A DNA stretch of 64,000 nucleotides from Bin5 sp965116395 (GTDB taxonomy: Bacteria; Chloroflexota; Anaerolineae; Caldilineales; Caldilineaceae). Within the stretch, counting starts at the first letter, position 1. Every line of letters begins with the position of its first letter. Below are positions 25,737-34,292 of this stretch, one piece after another. The notes beneath the pieces were generated by a model. It saw only the letters and a list, made by a program, of their open reading frames with translations, was not told the origin of the DNA and searched no databases. The DNA lies in NCBI GenBank assembly GCA_965116395.1, contig OZ220684.1, forward strand, positions 1,240,001 through 1,304,000, read 5' to 3'. A program made the translations under genes and the position numbers.

Positions 25737-28700
25737 ATGTTGCGCAAAGAACAGGTCAATGGCGCCCTGTTCAGCAACGGACGGTCTGCCGGCATGAGAT
25801 TGCATATTTGGCTGGCAGTGTTCTTGCTGACAGTGTGTACCACCACTCCCGCGCTCTTTCGTACCGTATACGCCCAGGAAAACCTTCGGGCGATTGGGAC
25901 CGTGCGCGTGGGGAACAGTCAGCCAGGGATTCTTGAACTTACGTGGGACCCGCCTGCTGAAACGCCGCTCGATTATCGTGTAAATTGGGTGCGCGCGGGC
26001 GAGAATTTCCCCTCGGAGGGTGATGGTCAAGGGAATGCTTATTCGACAAGCCCTTCCTATACCATTACCAACTTAGCCCAGGGTGTAAGCTACAAAGTAA
26101 GGCTGCGTGCTCGTTACGATGATGGCGCGGGCGATTGGACTCAAGAGGTCGAATCTGTAGTTCAGGTTCATGCGCCTACAAGCACGCAGACGCCTACGGC
26201 AACACCGACCAACACCGCCTTGCCAGAGCCTACGGAGGCACCTGCGGACACGCCGACACCCACGGCTACGGAAGTGCCTTGCAATACGCCGGAGGCCGCG
26301 CCTACGGAAGCGCCGCAGGTCGTGCCTACAGAATCCCCTATCGATACGCCGACGCTCGTACCTTCGGATGCACAGGCGGAAACCCAGACGCTCGTGCCTA
26401 CAGAAGCGCCGACCGAAGTGCCGACGCTTACACCTTCGAATGCACAGGCGGAAACCCAGACGCCCGTGCCTACAGAAGCGCCGACCGAAGTGCCGACGCT
26501 TACACCTTCGAATGCACAGGCGGAAACCCAGACGCCCGTGCCTACAGAAGCGCCGACCGAAGTGCCGACGCTTACACCTTCGAATGCACAGGCGGAAACC
26601 CAGACGCCCGTGCCTACAGAAGCGCCGACCAACACATTGGTGTCTGCGGAGGTGACCACCGACAAGCCGACGCTCAAATCTGCGGCAGCGCAGACCGGCA
26701 AGTCTTCGTCCATGTCTTCGGATGCGCAGCCCGAGACGCCGACATCCATGCCTGCGGATGCACAGGCGGAAACCCAGACGCCTGTGCCTGCAGCAACGTC
26801 GACTAGCACGTCGCAGCCACTGCTTGCAGCTACTGCCACTCCTGCTCAGGTAACTACAGTCGCCGCGAGCGAAGGAGAGTCTCTGAGCAGTACGGGAGGA
26901 GTCTGTGACCGCACCCTACGAGTGCGCCAGCTTATCATCAACCTCCTTAACAGCCAGAACCTGGGCAGTCTCAACATCCAGAATTGCAGTGAGGTGACCG
27001 ACGAATACTTGACGAGAATCTTCCAGATGGACCTGACCGGCGGTCCTCTCAGTTCACTGCAGGGTGGCGATTTCAAGGGCCTCACGGGTCTGCGCGAATT
27101 GAACTTGCAACAGAACAGTCTGGGCAGTCTTCCGGCCGGTGTATTTGACGACCTCACCGGCTTAGTTACGCTGGGACTGCATGACAATGATCTCAGCTCA
27201 TTGCCCAACGGTGTCTTTGCCGGAGTCGGCAGTTTGAAACATCTGATTGTGTCAGACAATGAACTGACTTCTCTGCCTGACGGCATCTTCAGCGGTCTAT
27301 CCCACCTGGAGGTGGCAACCTTCTCGGGTAATCGGACGGACCCTTTCATCTTGAGAACGGCATTGGAGCGGTCCGGTGAGGGGATCGTCGCTACAGTGGC
27401 CGAGGGTGCGCCATTCGACATGCTGATCACATTGTCGGCGCAGAACGGGGCACCGGCCCGGACCACGGTGACTATCAGGGCCGGCCAGAGCCGCAGCGAC
27501 GCGGCCACTATCGCGGCCGTCGACATTCACACCGAGGTCAGGGTAAGTATTGAAGAGGCGGTCTTCCAGAATGCACGCAACGTTGGGGGCCTCGCCATCG
27601 GCAAGTGCGCCCCAATCATATTGGAACCGCAGCCCACGCCTACTACAACGCCAACGCCAATGCCTACGGCGACGCCAATGCCTACGGCGACGGCAACGCC
27701 CATACCTACAGTATCGCCTGTCCCCACTACGACGCTACAGGTATTAGCCTTGGAAATTGACGCTCTCACTGCGCTCTACCGAGCCACGGATGGTGACAAT
27801 TGGTTCAAGAACGGGAACTGGCTCAGCGACGCGCCGGTTGGAACCTGGTACGGAGTCTCCACCGACGACGACGGTCGTGTGGTTGAAGTGGACTTGAGAG
27901 ATAACGGGTTGCGAGGGTTTATTCCGCGACAGCTGAGAGACCTGCGCAGGTTGGTTTTGCTGGACCTGGCGTGGAACCGTCTGAGTAGAACCATCCCATC
28001 TGAACTCGGGCTCCTCCTGGATCTGAGGTATCTATTTCTGCAAAACAACGAATTGAGCGGAACGATACCGCCGGAATTGGGTAGTCTGACCGATCTGAGA
28101 AAGCTGGCGCTGAAGAACAACGAGCTGAGCGGCACGATACCGCCGGAATTGGGCAACATGGCCAATCTGAGGGCTCTGTGGCTCTTTAACACCGAACTGA
28201 GCGGAACGATCCCGCCGGAGTTGAGCCGCCTGTCCCGTTTGGAGGAGCTATATCTCTTTGGCAACCGGTTGAGTGGAGAGATCCCCCCTCAGCTGGGAAA
28301 CCTGAACAACCTCGAGGCCCTGTCTCTGTTCAGCAACAGTCTGAGTGGCGGCATTCCCCCTCAACTGGGCAACTTGAGCAAACTGATGTCTCTAATACTG
28401 TCGGAGAACGAGTTGAGCGGGACAATCCCGGCTCAACTGGGGAATCTGGCCAGACTGAAGAACCTGCACATCGAAGAGAACGCGTTAAGCGGTGCGATTC
28501 CCCCACAGTTGGGCAACCTTGTCAGCCTCGAATCTCTATGGCTTGCTGAGAACGAACTGAGCGGAGAGATCCCGACGCAGTTGGGGAACCTCTCCAACCT
28601 GGAAGCTCTGAACCTTTTTAGCAACAGTCTTAGCGGGGCGATCCCGGCGCAGTTGGGGAACCTGACCAACTTGAGATTTCTGTTTCTCTATGGTAACGAG

Positions 28701-28853
28701 TTGAGCGGGGCGATCCCGGCGCAGTTGGGCCGCCTCATTCATCTGCGCGAGCTGTACCTGTCGCATAATCAACTGAGTGGTTGCATACCGGCGGCATTGC
28801 GAAATGTCGCCCAGAATGACTTGAGCAACCTGCGCCTGGAATTCTGCCAGTAG
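25737..28853 (+). CDS. Secreted FN3 and leucine-rich-repeat protein, paralog 1
   Basis: 1038 residues; AGGAGG at 25721-25726 precedes the ATG. Order of parts: signal peptide (hydrophobic core about 23-40, ending VYAQ); a fibronectin type III domain (about 50-142: LELTWDPPAETPLDYRVNW, SYKVRLRARYDDGAGDW); a Thr/Pro linker with perfect 24-residue repeats; a Cys-capped start (GGVCDRT ... IQNCSEVT); a short LRR block of L-x-x-LPxGVF type; a beta-rich domain (RTTVTIRAGQSRSDAAT); a second Thr/Pro linker; then about 13 plant-type 24-residue LRRs with consensus N-x-LSG-x-IPPQLGNL, closed by a Cys-containing cap (SGCIPAAL, RLEFCQ). It is probably surface-exposed or secreted and binds protein ligands; no membrane anchor is seen. 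The genomic neighbourhood suggests control by the ECF sigma pair, but this is inference. Confidence 0.88.
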   Translation: MLRKEQVNGALFSNGRSAGMRLHIWLAVFLLTVCTTTPALFRTVYAQENLRAIGTVRVGNSQPGILELTWDPPAETPLDYRVNWVRAGENFPSEGDGQGNAYSTSPSYTITNLAQGVSYKVRLRARYDDGAGDWTQEVESVVQVHAPTSTQTPTATPTNTALPEPTEAPADTPTPTATEVPCNTPEAAPTEAPQVVPTESPIDTPTLVPSDAQAETQTLVPTEAPTEVPTLTPSNAQAETQTPVPTEAPTEVPTLTPSNAQAETQTPVPTEAPTEVPTLTPSNAQAETQTPVPTEAPTNTLVSAEVTTDKPTLKSAAAQTGKSSSMSSDAQPETPTSMPADAQAETQTPVPAATSTSTSQPLLAATATPAQVTTVAASEGESLSSTGGVCDRTLRVRQLIINLLNSQNLGSLNIQNCSEVTDEYLTRIFQMDLTGGPLSSLQGGDFKGLTGLRELNLQQNSLGSLPAGVFDDLTGLVTLGLHDNDLSSLPNGVFAGVGSLKHLIVSDNELTSLPDGIFSGLSHLEVATFSGNRTDPFILRTALERSGEGIVATVAEGAPFDMLITLSAQNGAPARTTVTIRAGQSRSDAATIAAVDIHTEVRVSIEEAVFQNARNVGGLAIGKCAPIILEPQPTPTTTPTPMPTATPMPTATATPIPTVSPVPTTTLQVLALEIDALTALYRATDGDNWFKNGNWLSDAPVGTWYGVSTDDDGRVVEVDLRDNGLRGFIPRQLRDLRRLVLLDLAWNRLSRTIPSELGLLLDLRYLFLQNNELSGTIPPELGSLTDLRKLALKNNELSGTIPPELGNMANLRALWLFNTELSGTIPPELSRLSRLEELYLFGNRLSGEIPPQLGNLNNLEALSLFSNSLSGGIPPQLGNLSKLMSLILSENELSGTIPAQLGNLARLKNLHIEENALSGAIPPQLGNLVSLESLWLAENELSGEIPTQLGNLSNLEALNLFSNSLSGAIPAQLGNLTNLRFLFLYGNELSGAIPAQLGRLIHLRELYLSHNQLSGCIPAALRNVAQNDLSNLRLEFCQ
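26385..26636 (+). repeat. 72-bp in-frame tandem repeats in LRR paralog 1
   Basis: Units start at 26385, 26457 and 26529 with a partial fourth at 26601. Each encodes QTPVPTEAPTEVPTLTPSNA plus QAET. They are almost base-identical (the first has CTC for CCC), so they amplified recently, after the gene duplication, because paralog 2 has a different repeat. Confidence 0.93.
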
Positions 28854-28966
28854 CAGCAGACCTGCTCAGAGATCGCCGCTCAGTTGGGCCCCTTCCCTCG
28901 AGGGGTCGCATTTGAGAAGCAGATGCGCGTCCGAACTGGGCGACAGTAATTCCTGGATAGAAAGGT

Positions 28967-28990
28967 CGGGGCCGCTGCGCAGCGGCCCCG
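28967..28990 (+). terminator. Perfect 24-base palindrome after LRR paralog 1
   Basis: CGGGGCCGCTGC followed by its exact reverse complement, about 110 bases past the stop, with a weak T-rich tail (ATTTC). It could act as a terminator or stabilise the 3' end. The equivalent position after paralog 2 has a different but clear hairpin. Confidence 0.5.
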
Positions 28991-29019
28991 ATTTCAATGC
29001 GGTCTAAGAGTTTGCTGTT

Positions 29020-29659
29020 TCAGTGAGAGAAAGTGCAACCGAGAGCGCGGAGATAGTCCTTGGCCGACTTAACGGCACCTATATTGCAGAAGTCGAGCGG
29101 TGTCGCTACACTCCATCGCTTCTTACTCTTCCGGCCGCCGGTCACGCTGCAAACTCGGTCCAGTTTTCCGGCACGTTTACCGGCTGATGGTGCGGAAGTT
29201 TTCCCGGCAGACGGCTCAGGTGTTGCGGCCGGCTCGTCCAGCAGGCTTCCCTGCACAGACTGGTTCACCGAGTCAGCCGAGGCCCGCTTCTCCTTGGGCA
29301 GGGCATCCTTGACGGGGTTCTTCGTGGGGGTTGCATGGCGGGGCTTTGTTGCGCGCTTCGAAACGGATGCGGGCTTTCTGGTCTTGCCGGAATTGTGGCG
29401 CTGGGCTGATGCGCGTTTGGTGTCGGCCTTGGGCGTAGTTTCCTGGGTGCCATTCCGGCCGGTTTTGCGGCGCTGTTCTCGGCCCGTTTGCCCCCAAACG
29501 CGATAGAGAATCTGATTGCGGGCATGGGTCACGGTTACGGCGCCTTCATCCTCGACACGAGCGCCGAACCAGCAGTTGACGCCGATCTCCAGATTGGTGG
29601 CGGCCAAGCGCAACTGATCATTCTTCGCCTCCAGCAGGATTTTGCCGAGCACCGGCAAC
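29020..29659 (-). pseudogene. Chimeric relic: gyrA 3' tail joined to two dnaN fragments
   Basis: Read on the minus strand, the open frame shows dnaN codons about 26-69 (LPVLGKILLEAKNDQLRLAA), then codons about 231-252 (ARNQILYRVWG), then the tail of GyrA (codons about 903-1019, including SVQGSLLDEPAATPEPSAGK) and finally 34 residues ending YLRALGCTFSH with no counterpart in the present gyrA. On the plus strand: 29143-29474 matches 34323-34672, about 29473-29538 matches 22365-22429, and about 29531-29659 matches 22914-23042. It lacks a credible start and both source genes are intact elsewhere, so this is a duplication scar, not a gene. Confidence 0.85.
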
Positions 29660-29829
29660 GGCTGGCCTACCAGGCAGCGGCGGTTCCGGCCCCGTAGGAG
29701 AGCGAGATCTCCTGGCGGTGGTCTCTCGCCGCGACAGTGCCTCTTTTGATTGGGGTGCTGGCAACGATTCTGTGGCGGCGCAGTCATCGCTCTAATGAGC
29801 ATCTTGTATCCACGGTCGTGGGGCGGTAG
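29652..29829 (+). pseudogene. 3' fragment of the anti-sigma gene
   Basis: Matches 24571-24747. The frame contains a TAG where the original has CAG (after VPAP), so even the fragment is broken. The join to the dnaN piece lies in the shared GCCGAG...CCGGCAA sequence. Confidence 0.88.
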
Positions 29830-30063
29830 CTCCAGACTCCACCACAGGCTGCGGTGCGGCCATCAATGCTGCCGCGCCAAATGTCTGCGGTGCTTCGTTT
29901 CCATCTGACCTCTCGGTGGTTCCCTGGAAGACAGTAGTATCACAAACTTACGCGCCAGTTCCGTAAACAGAAGGTACGTACAAGGTGTACCTGTGCCGGT
30001 CTGTGCTCCGATTTCGGGCACAATGCAGTTTGGCAATTTAGCAGGGCAATTTGACGTTTGCTA

Positions 30064-30092
30064 TTGACAGACATGGTTCTGAGGAGTATATT
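30064..30092 (+). promoter_or_regulatory. Promoter upstream of the second LRR gene
   Basis: TTGACA (30064-30069), 17 bases, TATATT (30087-30092), identical in both boxes to the copy at 24982 and again about 725 bases before the start codon. Confidence 0.65.
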
Positions 30093-30815
30093 AGTTTCAG
30101 GAACAACGGTTTGTTTGCGGCCCAGCAAGGCCCAGGCATTGGACAGGCAGGTGCAGGATGAGGCCAACCAATCATGGGATATTGCGCCCGTTATCACCGG
30201 AGATTGACGGGTAATTCACTGCAAACATCCACGAAAATCGAATCATGGGCAATCAAAGACGATTTGCCGCTCAGGCGTCTGACCCTCCCCAAACAGCACG
30301 AATTCACGGGAGGAAATGGAACGGCCCCACACCGTCCCCTTTCCCTCCGACAAGGGCAGGCGCGAAGTTTTCTCCTCACTTTTCCTTCCCAATTTTACTC
30401 TCTGCAGCGCTACCTGTTGGACCGCTATCGCGTAGTCGCCGTCCCTCTCCAGTAATTCCAGTTTCTGACGATCCGCATGCTGTATTCGGCGCGGCGCGGC
30501 CGATCTTTCCCGCATTGGGCGGCGGAAGAGGATCGCGTGCGTACGGAATCCTGGGGCACGATGGTCAAGATGATCCCTTGTCTGCCAACTGTGTAGAGCA
30601 GAGCAGTCGTGCCGAGCCGCGTATGGCAACGCCGGCGTGCGCGGAATGGCCAATTCCCAGTTATCACTCGGCCTGGAGCAAGCATCTGGCAGGGACTGCA
30701 CTTAGAATCAGCCAAATCTCCTTCCGCATTGCAACCGCATTTTTTGTGCGACCTTGCGGTCGGATCCGAAATAGAAGTGATAGACAGAACGTCCACACAG
30801 AGGAGGTAGAGAAAA

Positions 30816-33800
30816 ATGTTGCACCAAGAACAGGTCAATGGAGCCCTGTTCGGCAACGGACGGTCAGCCGCCAAGGCGTTGGGTGTCAGGCTGGCAATAT
30901 TCTTGCTGACCATGTGTTCCGGTTCTTTCGCGCTCCTTCGCGCAGTATACGCTCAGGAAAACGTCCGGGTGATCGCTGTTGTGCGCGTGAGGAACAGGCA
31001 GCCCGGGATTCTTGAACTTTCATGGGATCCTCCGTCAGAGACGCCGCTCGATTACCGTGTCAGTTGGGCGCCCGCAGGGGAAGATTTTCCGTCGGAGAAT
31101 GATGGTCAAGGGAATGCATATCCGACAAGCCCTTCCTATACGATCGCCGGTCTAGCAGAGGGAGCATGTTACAAAGTGAGGCTGCGCGCTCGGTACGGCG
31201 ATGGCGCGGGCGATTGGACGCAACCGGTCGAATCTGTTGTTCAAGTTTCCCAGCCGACAAACACGCCGACGCTTGTGCCTACGGAAGAGCCCACAGGCAC
31301 GCCGACTCTCCTTCCTACGGAAGCGCCCACAGGCACGCCGACGCTCCTTCCTACAGAAGCGCCCACAGGCACGCCGACGCTCCTTCCTACAGAAGCGCCC
31401 ACAGGCACGCCGACGCTCCTTCCTGCGGAAGAGCCCACAGGCACGCCGACTGATACGTCGACACCTGTGCGTACGGAAGATACCACCGGCACGCCGACGC
31501 TTATGCCTACGGAAGAGCCCACAGGCTCGCCGACGCTCATGCCTGCGGAAGCGCCGACTGATACGTCGACACCTGTACGTACGGAAGATGCCACAGGCAC
31601 ACCGACGCTCGTGTCTGCGGAAGAGCCAACTAACACACCGACGCTCGTGCCTACTGAGGCATCGACCTACACATCGACGATTGTGCCTACAGAAGAGCCC
31701 ACAGGCACGCCGACGCTCCTTCCTGCGGAAGCGCCGACTGATACGTCGACACCTGTGCGTACGGAAGATGCCACCGGCACCCCGACGCTCATGCCTGCGG
31801 TTGTGCAGACCGACACGCCGGCGCTCACGCCCGCGGCCACGCCTACCCGTAATCCCACACCTGCTATTAGCGAAAGTGAAGTTCAGAGCGGTTCGGGAGG
31901 TATCTGTGACCGCACTCAGCAGGTACGTAACCATATGATTGGCCTCCTGAACAGCCAGAACCTGGGCGGCCTAAACATCCGGCATTGCAGCGAGGTGACC
32001 GACGAATACTTGACAAGAATCTTCGGAATAGACCTTACCAGAGGCGGCATTGGCAGGCGCCTCACTTCCTTGCGGGTCGGCGACTTCGGTGGTCTCACGG
32101 GTTTGATCGACCTGAACTTGCAAGAGAATAACCTCAGGGAGCTCCCTGCGGATGTCTTCGACGGTCTCCCAAATCTGCATATACTTTGGATGGAGGATAG
32201 CGGTCTTTCTTCCTTGCCCGGCGGTGTCTTCGACGACCTCACCGGCTTACAGACACTGGCGTTGCAGGAAAATGACCTTAGTTCCCTTCCCGACGGCGTG
32301 TTTGACAGATTGTCGAGTCTAAGTAAGTTGTCCTTTTCCAAGAATAACCTGTCTTCGCTGCCTGGGGGTATCTTCACTGGGCTTGTCAATCTGACGCATC
32401 TTATCGCGTCGGACAACGATTTAACTTCGCTGCCTGACGGCATATTCAGCGGTCTGTCCCATCTGGAAGTTGTGAGCTTCGCGGGCAATCGGACGGATCC
32501 TTTCATCTTAAGAATGGGGCTGGAGCGGTCAAACGAGGGGGTCGTCGCGACGGTCGCTGAGGGCGCGCCGTTCGACCTGTCGATCACATTGTCGGCGCAG
32601 AACGGTGCACCCGCCCGGACCACAGTTACAATTGGAGCCGGCCAGAGCCGCAGCGAGGCGGCCGCAATCGCGCCCGTCGACATTTCCGCCGAAGTCAGGG
32701 TAAGTATCGAAGAGGCAGTTTTTCAGGGCGCTCGCTATGTTCGGGGTCTCGCCATCGGCAATGGCACGACGATAGTGCTGGAGGCGCAACCATCTCCTAC
32801 ACCTACATTCACGCCTACAGCGACGCCAATGCCTACAGCGACGCCTCTGCCTACAGCAACCCCGTCGCCTACGAGCACGACTTTGCCTTTGCCGACAGCG
32901 ACGCCGACGGCTACGGTCGATATCTCCGAGAGGGCGGCACTGATTGCCCTCTACTTCAGCGCCGACGGCGCCAATTGGACCAACAGCAGGAACTGGATGA
33001 GCGACACGCCGATCGGCACCTGGTACGGAGTCACCACCGATGACAGCGGTCGTGTGGTCGATTTGGACTTAAGGGAGAACGGGTTGCGGGGAAACATTCC
33101 GCCACAACTGGGGCGCCTGACCAAATTGGTCGAACTAGACCTGGCATGGAACAGTCTCAGTGGAACAGTTCCATCGGAATTGGGACTGCTCTTGGATCTT
33201 GAATGCCTGTTTCTGCATGGCAATGGGTTAAGCGGCCAGATCCCGCCAGAGTTGGGTAGTCTGACCAGTGTGAGAACGATGTCGCTGAACGGTAACAGGT
33301 TGAGCGGCCCAATCCCGCCGGAATTGGGCAACCTGGCCAAACTCAGATCTCTGGCGCTACATAATAATGGACTGAGCGGCCCGATCCCGCAGCAGTTGAG
33401 TCGCCTGTCCAGCTTGGAGGAACTATATCTCTTCGGCAACCAGTTGAGCGGAGAAATTCCGTCACAACTGGAAGATCTGGACAGACTGAGATCCCTGTCT
33501 CTATCTTATAACAGACTGAGCGGCGCGATTCCTTCTCAACTGGGAGACATGGACAGGCTGGAGTCTATGTTTCTAGCCGACAACGAGTTGAGCGGTGGGA
33601 TTCCGCCTGAACTGGGAAACCTGGGCAGGCTGAGGAACCTGAATCTAGCTGAGAATGCTTTGAGCGGTCCAATTCCGCCGCAGTTGGGCGATCTGGCCAA
33701 CCTGGAGTCTCTAAGACTTGCCGAGAACGAGTTGAGCGGCACAATCCCCGCGCAACTGGGCAACCTATCCAAACTGGAAAACTTGAACGTTTTCGACAAC

Positions 33801-34028
33801 GCGCTGAGTGGGACGATTCCTCCACAGTTGGGCAACCTGGCCAACCTGGAGTCTTTGTGGCTCTATGGTAACCAGTTGAGCGGGGCGATCCCTCCTCAAC
33901 TGGGCCGCCTGACCAATCTGTACGAGTTGTACGTCTCACACAATCAGTTGAGCGGTTGCATACCGGGGGCATTGCGAAACGTGCCTGAGCATGACTTGGG
34001 CAACCTCCGTCTGGAGTTCTGCCAGTAG
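30816..34028 (+). CDS. Secreted FN3 and leucine-rich-repeat protein, paralog 2
   Basis: 1070 residues, colinear with paralog 1 throughout: signal peptide ending VYAQ, FN3 domain (LELSWDPPSETPLDYRVSW), Thr/Pro linker, Cys-capped GGICDRT ... IRHCSEVT, LPxGVF-type LRRs, beta domain (RTTVTIGAGQSRSEAAA), second linker and about 13 plant-type LRRs ending SGCIPGAL and RLEFCQ. AGGAGG precedes the ATG. Differences: the N-terminal LRR block has one or two extra repeats, and the linker uses 12-residue units (TLLPTEAPTGTP) instead of 24-residue ones. Many substitutions lie in the LRR x positions, where ligand contacts are made, suggesting the two proteins recognise different partners. Confidence 0.88.
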   Translation: MLHQEQVNGALFGNGRSAAKALGVRLAIFLLTMCSGSFALLRAVYAQENVRVIAVVRVRNRQPGILELSWDPPSETPLDYRVSWAPAGEDFPSENDGQGNAYPTSPSYTIAGLAEGACYKVRLRARYGDGAGDWTQPVESVVQVSQPTNTPTLVPTEEPTGTPTLLPTEAPTGTPTLLPTEAPTGTPTLLPTEAPTGTPTLLPAEEPTGTPTDTSTPVRTEDTTGTPTLMPTEEPTGSPTLMPAEAPTDTSTPVRTEDATGTPTLVSAEEPTNTPTLVPTEASTYTSTIVPTEEPTGTPTLLPAEAPTDTSTPVRTEDATGTPTLMPAVVQTDTPALTPAATPTRNPTPAISESEVQSGSGGICDRTQQVRNHMIGLLNSQNLGGLNIRHCSEVTDEYLTRIFGIDLTRGGIGRRLTSLRVGDFGGLTGLIDLNLQENNLRELPADVFDGLPNLHILWMEDSGLSSLPGGVFDDLTGLQTLALQENDLSSLPDGVFDRLSSLSKLSFSKNNLSSLPGGIFTGLVNLTHLIASDNDLTSLPDGIFSGLSHLEVVSFAGNRTDPFILRMGLERSNEGVVATVAEGAPFDLSITLSAQNGAPARTTVTIGAGQSRSEAAAIAPVDISAEVRVSIEEAVFQGARYVRGLAIGNGTTIVLEAQPSPTPTFTPTATPMPTATPLPTATPSPTSTTLPLPTATPTATVDISERAALIALYFSADGANWTNSRNWMSDTPIGTWYGVTTDDSGRVVDLDLRENGLRGNIPPQLGRLTKLVELDLAWNSLSGTVPSELGLLLDLECLFLHGNGLSGQIPPELGSLTSVRTMSLNGNRLSGPIPPELGNLAKLRSLALHNNGLSGPIPQQLSRLSSLEELYLFGNQLSGEIPSQLEDLDRLRSLSLSYNRLSGAIPSQLGDMDRLESMFLADNELSGGIPPELGNLGRLRNLNLAENALSGPIPPQLGDLANLESLRLAENELSGTIPAQLGNLSKLENLNVFDNALSGTIPPQLGNLANLESLWLYGNQLSGAIPPQLGRLTNLYELYVSHNQLSGCIPGALRNVPEHDLGNLRLEFCQ
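31263..31860 (+). repeat. Thr/Pro linker repeats in LRR paralog 2
   Basis: A 36-base unit encoding APTGTPTLLPTE occurs four times nearly identically around 31287-31440. Farther on, a longer block encoding TDTSTPVRTEDATGTPTLMP is repeated around 31447, 31552 and 31732. Expansion is independent of the 72-base units in paralog 1. Confidence 0.85.
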
Positions 34029-34142
34029 TTGGATTCCGGCCCTCGGAGATGGCCGCCCAGTTGGAATCCTTCTTGCGGGAGGGCGCATTTGAGAAGCAGA
34101 TGCGTGATCGGACTGGGAGGCGTTCACTCCGAGGACAAACTG

Positions 34143-34170
34143 AAGGGGTCGCTGAGCACAGCGGCCCCTT
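34143..34170 (+). terminator. Hairpin terminator after LRR paralog 2
   Basis: A 12-bp stem AAGGGGTCGCTG / CAGCGGCCCCTT (one G-U pair) with AGCA loop, followed by CTTCTATACT. It is 115 bases past the stop and just before the gyrA 3' end on the other strand. Confidence 0.6.
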
Positions 34171-34292
34171 CTTCTATACTGGTCTGGGAGTATTTCTACA
34201 GTTAGAGGAGAACCCACCTAGAATACGGATACTGCCCCTGGGTCAGGCTATCGTGCACGTGAAGTTCAGAAGAAGAGAAGAAGCGCTGTTAG

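Larger units (their letters stand above)
29652..30294 (+). repeat. Near-identical direct repeat, copy 2 (LRR-locus leader)
   Basis: Second copy of 24571-25212. The rest of the gap to 30815 is recognisably related to 25213-25736 but much more diverged; no gene is supported in it. Confidence 0.9.

Noticed and set aside
25163..25936. Open frame conserved in both LRR leaders (also 30245-31015)
   Set aside because: Runs into the LRR coding region in another frame; similarity is explained by the duplication and the protein is low-complexity.
26385..26636. Possible CRISPR-like array
   Set aside because: The 72-base units abut with no spacers and are in frame with the LRR protein.
29020..29802. 260-residue chimeric frame as a functional gene
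   Set aside because: Made of partial dnaN, gyrA and antisense anti-sigma sequence with no start signal; better read as a duplication scar.
26168..31934. Long minus-strand frames (26168-26839, 31152-31934) rich in V/G/S or R
   Set aside because: They are the antisense of the Thr/Pro linker repeats and inherit openness from the repeat unit.
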